A stretch of 52,919 nt of DNA from Candidatus Hydrogenedentota bacterium (GTDB lineage: Bacteria; Hydrogenedentota; Hydrogenedentia; Hydrogenedentales; SLHB01), in NCBI GenBank assembly GCA_016209895.1, contig JACQVH010000217.1, positions 1 to 52,919 of the forward strand. The letters are read 5' to 3'. Positions 8,106-15,935 of this stretch are shown one piece after another; the stretch's first letter is position 1, and every line of letters starts with the position of its first letter. Below the pieces are notes generated by a model. That model ran no database searches. It saw nothing but the letters and a program-made list of their open reading frames with translations, and was not told the origin of the DNA. A program made the translations under genes and the position numbers.

Positions 8106-8402
8106 GTGTCTTTAGTTAAGGTCGGCTCCCGGCACGAAGTGATCATCCCAAAGGCCATGTGTACTAAATTGCAGGTAAAACCGGGAGATTACATTGAGCT
8201 CCGAATCAGCAAAGGTCAAGCGGTCCTCAGACCGAAAACGAAGATCGATCGCGTCCCGTACACTGACGAACCTATCGGTCCCAAGACGCGCGCGTCAATT
8301 CGGAGAGGGCTGAAGGAAGTTGCCGAAGGGAAGGTAGCAGGCCCTTTCCGAACTGCAAAGGAACTTCAAGCCCATCTCGATTCCCTGAAGAAACGGCGCT
8401 GA
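8106..8402 (+). CDS. AbrB/MazE-type antitoxin
   Basis: 98 aa, GTG start with AGAGGAG 9 nt upstream. The N-terminal swapped-hairpin AbrB fold is clear: SLVKVGSRHEVIIPKAMC (the K-V-x-x-x-x-x-V-x-I-P-K motif), LQVKPGDYIELRISKGQAVL. The C-terminal half, IRRGLKEVAEGKVAGPFRTAKEL, is the toxin-binding tail seen in antitoxins paired with RelE/ParE toxins. It would bind its own promoter and neutralise the toxin. The partner gene begins 6 bp downstream but is truncated, so this is an antitoxin left without a working toxin. Confidence 0.85.
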   Translation: MSLVKVGSRHEVIIPKAMCTKLQVKPGDYIELRISKGQAVLRPKTKIDRVPYTDEPIGPKTRASIRRGLKEVAEGKVAGPFRTAKELQAHLDSLKKRR

Positions 8403-8408
8403 CGTTCC

Positions 8409-8555
8409 GTGTTTAACGTCGTTACCACCACTGGCTACGACCACGAATACAGCCGACTTCCACTCGCCCTGCAGCACAAGGTAGACGATCAGTTGCAGCG
8501 CCTCCGTATCAATCCCCATCATCCTTCCCTGCGCGCGCAATCGCTTGGACGCAAT
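8409..8555 (+). pseudogene. Truncated RelE/ParE-family toxin
   Basis: The GTG at 8409 opens a frame encoding FNVVTTTGYDHEYSRLPLAL then QHKVDDQLQRLRINPHHPSL, a recognisable RelE/ParE N-terminus (F-x-V-V... then the helix pair and the HPSLRAQ-L turn). The expected second half with the catalytic W-x-x-R-I-x-x-x-x-R strands is missing: after about residue 45 the frame becomes sequence antisense to the end of the DUF4091 gene, which stops at 8509 inside this fragment. The toxin therefore lost its 3' half, and the convergent gene now ends inside it. No RNase or gyrase-poisoning activity is expected. Confidence 0.7.
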
Positions 8556-11500
8556 CCATCAACTCATTTCGGAATGCCGCCACCGTCGCATCGTTATTCT
8601 CTAAATCAATCACGTATCTCGCGACGCCGCGGCTCATGTCCCAGAAGCTGCGGTCAATCATTGCCGGTAGACTGACATCCATCAAGTGCGCAATCTTCGC
8701 GCGAATTTCCTCGCTCAGAGGATTTTCCGGTGCCGATAGCCTCGCGCGCAACGCCGTAAGGATGCGGTAGTCCTCGATCCCTTCCCGCACCGCCTCCCAG
8801 CGCCGGCTCGTGACCGGCCGCTCGCGTCCTGGGTAGACCAGCATATACTCGTTCTGCACGCGCGTCCACGTATCCCCGCCGGTGTTGTAGCACCAATAAC
8901 CGATGCCGGTCGCGCCGTAGCGGAACGCGAACAACCCCGCGATTCGGAATTCCGCGACCACGTTGGCGTCCTTGATGTTCGCTCCGATGGGGCGGCTATA
9001 GGGATATCCGCAATTGTAAGACCAGATTATTCTCTTACTGTCGCGCAAGAAGTCCATGACCGGAGTATCTTCGGGCAGCATGTGAAGCGCCGGACACCAC
9101 ACGTCGGTATAGGGCGCCATCGCCTCGAACATGGGCAGTTCTCCCCCGCCATTCACGTACATCATGACGTCGGGATTGATGCTGCGAACCAGTTTCCCGA
9201 ACTCCACCACTTTGTTCACGGCGTTCCAGCCGTAACCTCCCGGTTCATCGAGCGGATATAGCGCAAAGTGACGCGTATCGAGGCCCTTTACGCCAAGGTG
9301 CGCAACTAGATTCTCCAAGTAGGGACGCAGTTCTTCCTGGTATTGTGGCGTCCCCAATTCAGTCTGGAACGTGGGAATTCCCGTCAACAGCAGCACCACG
9401 TCTGCGCCGCGCATGCGTTCCACGACCGCATCGAGTTTCGCGTAGTCATATCCGGTGAGACGCCGCTGCGCATCATACTGCGCTTGGCTCAGCGGTGCGC
9501 AGAAGACGTTGTTGCCATGAGCCAACAGGTCCTCGACCTGAGCGCCCTCCGGCGCGGCCCAAGTGCACATGCGCATCGAACTTGCCGGAGCTATCTCAAA
9601 CGGCAGGACCCGATACGCAACCTCCACATTCGTCTCCGGTGGCGCCACGTCGCGAGGATTCTTCGGACCATCGAGGACGCCCGCGCCATCGAGCGCTTGC
9701 AGGCGTACTTTGACTCGATGTTCACCCGGCGGAACCGCTCCGATATAAGTGTCCAGCCAAAGCTCGCGCGTAGACAAGGCGGGAACGGCCAGCACGCCGC
9801 TCTCATCCAGTTCAGGGAGCGGGTCCCAGGCCCGCCCGCCGTGCGACGTGGGAACCCCAATGGAGCGGTGTAGATTCACGCGCAAATCGTCATGCTCCAT
9901 CTCCATGGTGACGCGCACATGGATTTCACGGTCGGTAATATTCAGCAGTCCGAGGGAGATGGGATCGTGTTCACCGGGTACGACACGAGGACTGAGCTTG
10001 AGCGGCGCCTCGAGGAACGAAGGCATCTGGTCCTCCACGCCGCGACTCTCCCACCGCGTTCCTTCAAAGGCAACCAGACTCGTACCCGGACCGGACGGTG
10101 CCGCCATGGGCATCAACTCGCTCAACCTTAGCGCACGCCGTGACCGCGCGACCAGGGAGACAATCTTGTCACGAACTTCTGCGGGAGTTCCCGCTTCCAC
10201 CGAGGCTCCGTGCTGTTCAAGGTCTACCAATTCGCGCTTCAGAGCCTCCGCTTCCCGGCGTAACGCGTTGGCCGAAAGCGGAAGTACGGGTTCCACCACG
10301 CGCGCGGAACTGTTGAGCGCGTCCAGCGCCTTTCGCGCCAAGCTGCGGTCATTCACGAACGGCTGTAGGAACAGCTTTCGGGAACCGGACGCCAGGAGTC
10401 GGCCCTTAGGATTCTCGAGACTCCACGATATTTCGTAGTTGCCGGAACCCGCCAACTCTAAGGGGAGTTGCAATTCACCCTCGGCTCCGGAGACCACCGT
10501 CGTGCTCGTCTGCCGCGAGCCATCGGGTCGGATGCACACGGCGGTGGCCCGGTGCGGGTCCTTTTCGACGTTGAGTCCCTTGATGCCAAATCGAACCATG
10601 TCCCCGGTATAGATTTCTTCCGGCGTCAGGTTGATAGCCGTCATGAGCGCCGCACCGGCCTGCCGGAGATTCAGCCAAGCGCCTCGGTTTGTCGCATCGT
10701 AGCGATATTGTCTCCATTGGATGGTAGCGTTCGCGGGCATCGGTGTCCCGAAACAGAACACGATCCCGGATTCTCCGCCGGTGAGCACCATCTGCAGAGT
10801 CTTGTCATCCGATTTCAATTTAGCGAGCGCCGGCGTGACATTAATCGTGCGATTCTTGAAGTAGTGCTCGAAGATAAGTTCTCCGCGATCATTTAACACC
10901 TGTAAATGGCCCGATTGCGTACTGCAGATGAATTCCAACCGTCCGTCGCCGTCCAGGTCCGCGATGGCGCCGGGCGCCAGCGTGCGCCCTTGCATGTCAA
11001 TGTCCCACAACACCCGTCCGTCTTCGTCGAAACGATAGATAACGCCCAATTGCGTGATCGCGAAGATATCCGCGCGACCATCCAGGTCGAGATCGCCGAC
11101 CGAGATAGACGAGGCCGCCGCGCCGCGCAAGGGGCGTTCCCAAAGCGTCCGACCCAAGCCATCAAGGACCAGGAAGTTCCCTTCGCTCGAAGCCGCAGCG
11201 ATGCGCGCCTGACCCGTGGACGCAGCGAAAATAACCGGCGCGGAAGTCGCCCAGGAGGGTGACGTGTCGCCGATCTTTCTTTCCCATATCACCGTGCCGG
11301 TTTCGTTAAGCGCCGCAAGAACTCCCGCGCCAGTGGCAACCACGATTTCCATAGCGCCGTCGCCATCAAGATCCCCCACGGAGGGACTCACCGGCGTCCC
11401 CTTCAACGTGGCCTGCCAGACCACGTCCCCGCTCAAGGCATTGAAAGTCCAGACCCGGCCGGTCGTATCCGTTTGGACAACGGCCGGGGCGGCCTGCGAT

Positions 11501-11940
11501 TTCAGGTTGCACACCACGGCTGCGGACCATTCCGACGGCCCCTTCAGTTCGGCGTGCCACACCTCCTTGCCCGTCCCGTCCAGGCAACTGAGCCAGCCCT
11601 GATTGACGGCCACGTAAATCAGAGACGACTGTCTTTCACGCGCCAACACGGCGGGATAGGTCATAAGGCGGCCACGCGTTCGCCAACGCCATTCCTCCTT
11701 GCCATCGCCGTTGTAAACGATCAGCTCTTCGCGTCCGGCCACGATGGCCTCATCGGCGCCGTCCCCGTCAATGTCGGCAACAATAGGCGCGCTCTCAAGA
11801 AACGTCTTCGAATCCGCAGTCCAGAGCAGCGGTAAGTTGAGATCCGCTGCCGCGCACACCGGCGAGGCAGCAGACAACATGGCCGAGACGATCGTCCCCA
11901 CACACCACATCCTCTTCCACCCATTCGTGTTGTTCATCAT
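8509..11940 (-). CDS. Secreted PQQ/FG-GAP-like beta-propeller protein with C-terminal DUF4091
   Basis: 1143 aa with a signal peptide (MWCVGTIVSAMLSAASPVCAA). Residues about 35-400 are a propeller of DxDGDG-containing blades: VADIDGDGADEAIVAG, VGDLDGDGAMEIVVATG, VGDLDLDGRADIFAI, IADLDGDGRLEFICS, each probably binding calcium, alternating with PQQ-like W-x-x-x-L-x-G motifs. A linker with coiled-coil character (about 520-600) follows, then a beta-rich region and the C-terminal DUF4091 module: FAFRYGATGIGYWCYNTGGD and REGIEDYRILTALRAR. DUF4091 is a glycosidase-like domain of unknown activity. Probably an exported carbohydrate-acting protein. The last residues are antisense to the RelE fragment, so the native C-terminus may be altered. 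Confidence 0.78.
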   Translation of the reverse strand: MMNNTNGWKRMWCVGTIVSAMLSAASPVCAAADLNLPLLWTADSKTFLESAPIVADIDGDGADEAIVAGREELIVYNGDGKEEWRWRTRGRLMTYPAVLARERQSSLIYVAVNQGWLSCLDGTGKEVWHAELKGPSEWSAAVVCNLKSQAAPAVVQTDTTGRVWTFNALSGDVVWQATLKGTPVSPSVGDLDGDGAMEIVVATGAGVLAALNETGTVIWERKIGDTSPSWATSAPVIFAASTGQARIAAASSEGNFLVLDGLGRTLWERPLRGAAASSISVGDLDLDGRADIFAITQLGVIYRFDEDGRVLWDIDMQGRTLAPGAIADLDGDGRLEFICSTQSGHLQVLNDRGELIFEHYFKNRTINVTPALAKLKSDDKTLQMVLTGGESGIVFCFGTPMPANATIQWRQYRYDATNRGAWLNLRQAGAALMTAINLTPEEIYTGDMVRFGIKGLNVEKDPHRATAVCIRPDGSRQTSTTVVSGAEGELQLPLELAGSGNYEISWSLENPKGRLLASGSRKLFLQPFVNDRSLARKALDALNSSARVVEPVLPLSANALRREAEALKRELVDLEQHGASVEAGTPAEVRDKIVSLVARSRRALRLSELMPMAAPSGPGTSLVAFEGTRWESRGVEDQMPSFLEAPLKLSPRVVPGEHDPISLGLLNITDREIHVRVTMEMEHDDLRVNLHRSIGVPTSHGGRAWDPLPELDESGVLAVPALSTRELWLDTYIGAVPPGEHRVKVRLQALDGAGVLDGPKNPRDVAPPETNVEVAYRVLPFEIAPASSMRMCTWAAPEGAQVEDLLAHGNNVFCAPLSQAQYDAQRRLTGYDYAKLDAVVERMRGADVVLLLTGIPTFQTELGTPQYQEELRPYLENLVAHLGVKGLDTRHFALYPLDEPGGYGWNAVNKVVEFGKLVRSINPDVMMYVNGGGELPMFEAMAPYTDVWCPALHMLPEDTPVMDFLRDSKRIIWSYNCGYPYSRPIGANIKDANVVAEFRIAGLFAFRYGATGIGYWCYNTGGDTWTRVQNEYMLVYPGRERPVTSRRWEAVREGIEDYRILTALRARLSAPENPLSEEIRAKIAHLMDVSLPAMIDRSFWDMSRGVARYVIDLENNDATVAAFRNELMDCVQAIARAGKDDGD

Positions 11941-11974
11941 GTCGCCCTTCTGCGGATTTGCCCGCTAACCCGCG

Positions 11975-12115
<141 letters not shown>

Positions 12116-12127
12116 GTTTATTCGAGG

Positions 12128-13318
12128 TCAAGGCCTTCCATGATCGCGATAGTATTGCAATCCCTCGATCAGCGTATTCAAGTTTTCCCAACTCACGCCC
12201 GGCGTAATCGAACTGCTGCCGCCAAGGAACAATCCAACGGGCGGTCCTTCGCGCACCAGCCAGTCCAGTTCGCGACGCACGTCGTCAACCGTTCCGAAGG
12301 GCAGCGTGCGAGTAACCGAAACGCCCGCCCAAACCATCAAGGGATTGCCATCGCGCGTAGTCATCCGACAGATGCGCTCATAGTCCATGCCGTCTTCATA
12401 TTGGAAACCCTGAAATCCGCTAATACCCACCTCGATAAGGCGCGGTGTCATTTCCATCAGATTCCCGTCACAATGCCAAATCAGCCGAATGCCCGCTTCC
12501 AGGTGTGGTCGGACGGCGCGCTCGAAATGCGGGAACCAAAGCTTGTCCAGAGACCGGACGTCAACCAACGTACCCCGCGAGTCGGCCATGTCGTGATCGC
12601 TCCGGACTACGCGAGGAAGATTGCCCTCGATGATCGCGCGAACCCCCAAACGATTCTTCAATGCCGCCAATTCGGCCTGGAGTCCAAAGTCCCTTTCCAT
12701 AATTTCTGGATAGATGGCGTACGCGGTGAGGTAGTTTTCGTAGCCATACTGCGTATAGCGCAAGCACGGAAAACGGCAGAAATCATTACCGTAGGGCACT
12801 TTCAGAATGCAATCGCCGAGAAGGCGCTGAAGCTTCCGCTCGCGGGCCAGAATATCCTTGACGGTGGCCGTTGAATCCGAATCGAATTCACGAACCTCCC
12901 GCTCCAAGACCGGAAAGACGAAACGTTCGAGATGTTCAACCACCGCTTCCGGCGAGTCAATGAGTATACCATCGAGGACAGTAGCTTGTGCGCCGGTAGC
13001 CGCGGAACGCGGCGTATCCCCCTCGAATCCGTGTTGCCCCATGGTCAGGCAATTGGACGCCAGATACTGGTCCAACATGCAGGTCCCGACCGCGCGCTGA
13101 AACGCGACGTATACTTCGTCGGGATTGTCCACGAACACCCCGGAAGGATATCCGGTCCTGTGCTCGATAAACGCCACGTCCATCACATGCAACAGCCAGC
13201 TCGGAATGCCGCACGTAGGGTTCATCTCCAACGCTTCGGCCGCCAGATGTGCGTCTTCATGAACATTTGCCGGCGGCGCTGACATGTGTCGTGTCGTCTT
13301 GAATTCTGCCTCTTGCAT
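12128..13318 (-). CDS. Uroporphyrinogen decarboxylase (URO-D)-like protein
   Basis: 396 aa from the ATG at 13318. The track's start at 13426 adds 36 residues that look non-coding. The fold is the HemE/MtaA-like TIM barrel: the central ...IRLIWHCDGNLMEMTPRLIE (H-x-D/C-G-N) and ISGFQGFQYEDGMDYERIC match URO-D-like methyltransferase/corrinoid-associated proteins, and GLFLGGSSSITPGVSWENL is the usual barrel end. The porphyrin-binding N-terminal R-x-PVW-x-MRQAGR motif of true HemE is absent, so haem synthesis is unlikely; proteins of this type are numerous in Planctomycetota-like genomes without assigned substrate. It is divergent from the Uma2 gene and followed by the heptamer repeat. Confidence 0.8.
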   Translation of the reverse strand: MQEAEFKTTRHMSAPPANVHEDAHLAAEALEMNPTCGIPSWLLHVMDVAFIEHRTGYPSGVFVDNPDEVYVAFQRAVGTCMLDQYLASNCLTMGQHGFEGDTPRSAATGAQATVLDGILIDSPEAVVEHLERFVFPVLEREVREFDSDSTATVKDILARERKLQRLLGDCILKVPYGNDFCRFPCLRYTQYGYENYLTAYAIYPEIMERDFGLQAELAALKNRLGVRAIIEGNLPRVVRSDHDMADSRGTLVDVRSLDKLWFPHFERAVRPHLEAGIRLIWHCDGNLMEMTPRLIEVGISGFQGFQYEDGMDYERICRMTTRDGNPLMVWAGVSVTRTLPFGTVDDVRRELDWLVREGPPVGLFLGGSSSITPGVSWENLNTLIEGLQYYRDHGRP

Positions 13319-13436
13319 TGAATATTGGCGAGAGCGTTCTCGAGTTGTCAGCTGTCTACAGCGAAAAACGGATGATAACAAGAACTCGAAAATGAAGTCA
13401 CAAAGCAAAATAACAGGAGCCAGCAAAGCCCAGGCT

Positions 13437-13465
13437 TTGTTTCTCGCGATAATCGGTGTTAGACT
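13437..13465 (+). promoter_or_regulatory. Weak promoter candidate for the Uma2 gene
   Basis: TTGTTT (13437-13442), 17-bp spacer, TAGACT (13460-13465), 21 bp before the ATG at 13487. Each hexamer matches the sigma-70 consensus only partly. The 13319-13486 gap is the shared control region of two divergent genes and shows nothing else clear. Confidence 0.3.
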
Positions 13466-13486
13466 TGGGGTGGGAATTCATGTTCA

Positions 13487-14107
13487 ATGAAGGCAAGCAT
13501 CTTGAGTCTCGGATCTACCTATCAGCAGGAGGGCATCATCCTGCACTTTGGTCCGTATCTCCCGAAACTCACCAACCGGGAGTTTTATGAATTCTGTCAA
13601 TTGAACCCTGAGTTGCGCATCGAACGCACCGCCGAGGGGGACTTAGTTATCATGCCACCAACTGGAGGGAAGACTGGGAAAACGAATTCTGCTCTCACGA
13701 CACTCCTGACGCAGTGGGCGGAAGCCGATGGCACGGGGGTTGTCTTCGATTCCTCCACTGGCTTCACCTTACCCAACGGAGCGATACTGTCGCCCGACGC
13801 CGCATGGGTTCGGCGTGACCGCTGGGACGCCCTGACCGACGAAAAGAAAGAGGAATTCCCCCCAATAGGTCCCGATTTCGTCGCCGAGATTCGTTCCCGC
13901 TCGGATTCTCTTAAAGCCCTCCACGCCAAGATGCGCGAGTACATGGCGAACGGCGCACAATTAGGTTGGTTGATAGACCCCATCGAAAAGAAGATTTCCG
14001 TGTACAGTGCCGGCGCGGATATGGTCTGCCACGAAAACCCTTCGAAACTCGCGGGTGACCCCGTCCTCCCCGGTTTTGTTTTGGAAGCGACGCGCCTTTG
14101 GCAATAA
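13487..14107 (+). CDS. Uma2-family putative restriction endonuclease (DUF820)
   Basis: 206 aa. Uma2 proteins have a PD-(D/E)XK nuclease-like fold and occur in many copies in cyanobacteria and other environmental bacteria; role unknown. Visible: NREFYEFCQLNPELRIERTA (the E-x-x-x-G/R region), PPTGGKTGKTNSALTTLL, DSSTGFTLPNGAILSPDAAW (the catalytic D of SPD), PDFVAEIRSRSDSLKALHAK (E-I-x-S-x-S-D, strand with the catalytic E), and the end YMANGAQLGWLIDP plus PGFVLEATRLW. All key residues are present, so it looks functional. The start is uncertain; the frame may begin after a short non-conserved N-terminus. It is followed by the repeat element at 14.1-14.6 kb. Confidence 0.85.
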   Translation: MKASILSLGSTYQQEGIILHFGPYLPKLTNREFYEFCQLNPELRIERTAEGDLVIMPPTGGKTGKTNSALTTLLTQWAEADGTGVVFDSSTGFTLPNGAILSPDAAWVRRDRWDALTDEKKEEFPPIGPDFVAEIRSRSDSLKALHAKMREYMANGAQLGWLIDPIEKKISVYSAGADMVCHENPSKLAGDPVLPGFVLEATRLWQ

Positions 14108-14109
14108 GG

Positions 14110-14220
14110 CACGCCTGTCCATCCCGTCCATCGTGTCCGTTCAGTCCATTCTCTCAATTCCCCACACACCACAGCTCGGCACCCGATGTGTCCTTTGTCC
14201 CCTATTCTCCGTCCATCTGT
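14110..14220. repeat. GTCC-rich microrepeat (first module of the composite element, locus 1)
   Basis: Plus strand has repeated 8-nt words around GTCC: CTGTCCATCCCGTCCATCG, GTGTCCGTTCAGTCCATTC, then TGTCCTTTGTCCCC and CCGTCCATCTGTC. A comparable GTCCCTT-rich stretch precedes the leader motif at locus 2 (50700-50760, minus strand). It starts right after the Uma2 stop. No gene. Confidence 0.5.
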
Positions 14221-14254
14221 CTTATAATTTTCGTATTTCTCATATAATTAATAT

Positions 14255-14300
14255 CAAGAGTGCAACGCCGGGGACTATATATATGAGAGGACTCTTGCAA
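14255..14300 (+). repeat. Leader motif of the composite element, locus 1
   Basis: CAAGAGTGCAACGCC, then GGGGACTATATATATGAG and AGGACTCTTGCAA. It aligns without gaps to the minus strand at 50625-50673 (AGTGCAACGCC, CTATATATAT and TTGCAA identical). The ends form an inverted repeat, CAAGAGT ... ACTCTTG (14255-14261 / 14291-14297), enclosing an AT-rich TATATATAT core. In one shared frame both copies would read SATPG-x-IY-x-x-G-x-LQ, but locus 1 has no start codon near. It may be a structured RNA leader, a promoter or a transposon-like end; function unknown. Confidence 0.6.
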
Positions 14301-14429
14301 TGACCATACATCCAGACCCATTGGCATCGTCCACTCGATGCACTGCGTCCACGACGTCCATCTGCTTGTCCCAAGATGCTTCGCGCAATCCGCGCTCGCC
14401 CGCCTCAAGCGGAATCCGCAATCGAACAA

Positions 14430-14556
14430 TTCCTACAAAAATGTATCACGGTTTTTCACGAATCTCGATCACTTTTTCACAAATTTTGCTCGCTTTTTCG
14501 AAAAAAATGTACGCTTTTTCACGGATTCTGCACAGTTTTTCACCAGAATCCCCCCG
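14430..14556 (+). repeat. 21-nt periodic array (copy C) upstream of the ceramidase-like gene
   Basis: Six units. The first is TTCCTACAAAAATGTATCAC, then five units with T5 tracts starting at 14452, 14473, 14494, 14515 and 14536, exactly 21 nt apart. Typical unit: TTTTTCACAAATTTTGCTCG. The approach (CAATCGAACAATTCC) and first unit are almost identical to array A at 50216-50196 (minus). It ends in a tail GCGTGCCAATGACTTACGTG (about 14576-14595) also matched at locus 2. The tail abuts the GGAG of the next gene's ribosome-binding site. Regular T-tracts at two helical turns suggest intrinsically curved DNA; the 7-codon period also gives repetitive peptides (RFFTNLD-like) in one frame, probably a by-product. 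Confidence 0.8.
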
Positions 14557-14607
14557 TTCCTACCCCTCAAGACCGTTGCGTGCCAATGACTTACGTGGAG
14601 AACTGAA

Positions 14608-15918
14608 TTGAAAGCAGGCTTTTCCCGAGTAAAGATTACGCCACCATTGGGGACCACCATGATGGGCTTCGGTGCACGTGACATGGAGCACGGGTGTAGC
14701 GGCGTCCACGACGACATCTACGTGCGTGCCGTGTACGCCGAACAATCCGGCGAGGCCGCCCTCATCATGGGCTTCGACCTCTGTTTCCTGGGCCGCGTTG
14801 AATCGGACCGGTTCAAAGGCGCGATCGGACGCGTGTTGGACCTGGCGCCCAGGCAGATTCTGTTGAACACGACGCACAATCACGTCGGCCCTTCTGTTGG
14901 AATCTGGTACTCAGCAGGGTTTGAGCCTCCGGACCGGCTCTATCTCGAAGAGTTGGAACGCGCTACGGTCCAAGCTGCAGGTTTGGCGCGCGGAAACGCA
15001 CAAGAGGTCACACTCTGGGCCGGACAAACCCGTTCCGCGCTACCGATGAACCGGAGACGCCCTTCCGAAGACGGAAAAATCTATATGCGACCGAATCCAC
15101 CCGGCCTAGTTTATGACAAGATCCCGATGGTTCTCTTCAAGAACCTACGCGGTGACCCGGTCTGTCTGTTATTTTCCGTGTCGGCACATCCCTCGATGAT
15201 GAGTGGCTTCGAAATCTCGGCAGAGTATCCGGGAGCGATCATGACACGCTTGGATCGCAATCTTGGACAAACGGTAAGTCTGTTCCTTCAAGGTGTCGGA
15301 GGCGATGCGAAGCCCAGCGTTATCGGCGGAGACATCGAGTACTGGCGGCCTGGTACCTGGGAACTGATGGACCAGGCTGGCGCGATGGTGGCCGCCGAAA
15401 TCCGCGCGGCGTTGGACAACGGGCTTCAGGAAATTGAACCGCGCCTCCGCTCTGCCACTGTCGAGATGATTTGGCCGTTGCGGCCGGCGCCGTCCCGCGC
15501 CGTATTCGAGCAGACCATTACGGAAACGCCGCCGGACAAGCGTAACCAGGACATTAAGTGCCGCTGGGCCACCCGACAAATCGAATTGTTGGATCGGCGC
15601 GGTTTCTTGCCCGATTCAGCGCCTATCGGGATTCACGGCGTGCAACTCGGAATCGGGCTTCGAATTATTGGCATGGAAGGCGAGGCCGTCGCGGAGTGGG
15701 GCCAGATTATTGACCAATTCTATGACGGCGGGATTACGTTTCCGTTAGGCTACACGGACGGCACCGGCCTATACCTGCCGACCTCAAAGATGCTGGACGA
15801 AGGCGGCTATGAAGTGTACAGCTTCTGGGAGTACGGCTATCCTGCAGAATTGGCTCCCGGGATGGAAGACATAGTGCTCGATGCATTGCGAAACCTCCGG
15901 GATAACGGCATAAGTTAG
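14608..15918 (+). CDS. Neutral/alkaline ceramidase-like protein (N-terminal domain type)
   Basis: 436 aa, TTG start with GGAG 7 nt upstream. It belongs to the neutral/alkaline non-lysosomal ceramidase N-terminal domain family, which in characterised members hydrolyses the amide of ceramide using zinc. Seen: AGFSRVKITPPLGTTMMGFG (the family start), LNTTHNHVGPSVGIW (metal-binding His pair), SVSAHPSMMSGFEISAEYPG (second His), FLQGVGGDAKPSV (the QG-x-GGD-x-P motif near the active serine in the family), and FPLGYTDGTGLYLPT. No signal peptide, unlike classical secreted ceramidases, and no C-terminal Ig domain, so the substrate may be a different N-acyl compound. Preceded immediately by the 21-nt array and followed by a glycosidase-like gene 17 bp on. 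Confidence 0.82.
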   Translation: MKAGFSRVKITPPLGTTMMGFGARDMEHGCSGVHDDIYVRAVYAEQSGEAALIMGFDLCFLGRVESDRFKGAIGRVLDLAPRQILLNTTHNHVGPSVGIWYSAGFEPPDRLYLEELERATVQAAGLARGNAQEVTLWAGQTRSALPMNRRRPSEDGKIYMRPNPPGLVYDKIPMVLFKNLRGDPVCLLFSVSAHPSMMSGFEISAEYPGAIMTRLDRNLGQTVSLFLQGVGGDAKPSVIGGDIEYWRPGTWELMDQAGAMVAAEIRAALDNGLQEIEPRLRSATVEMIWPLRPAPSRAVFEQTITETPPDKRNQDIKCRWATRQIELLDRRGFLPDSAPIGIHGVQLGIGLRIIGMEGEAVAEWGQIIDQFYDGGITFPLGYTDGTGLYLPTSKMLDEGGYEVYSFWEYGYPAELAPGMEDIVLDALRNLRDNGIS

Positions 15919-15935
15919 CAAGGGGGACGTACAGC

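Noticed and set aside
14007-14303. 98-aa plus-strand ORF ending in SATPGTIYMRGLLQ
   Set aside because: It is out of frame with Uma2, begins inside it and reads through microrepeats; only the conserved end is of interest and that is listed as the leader motif.
14430-14556. CRISPR array
   Set aside because: Units are contiguous, about 21 nt, imperfect and lack unique spacers; no cas genes in the window.
14338-14611. Three overlapping plus-strand ORFs through array C (FFTNLD-type heptapeptides)
   Set aside because: The 21-nt period makes all three frames open at once; no independent coding evidence.
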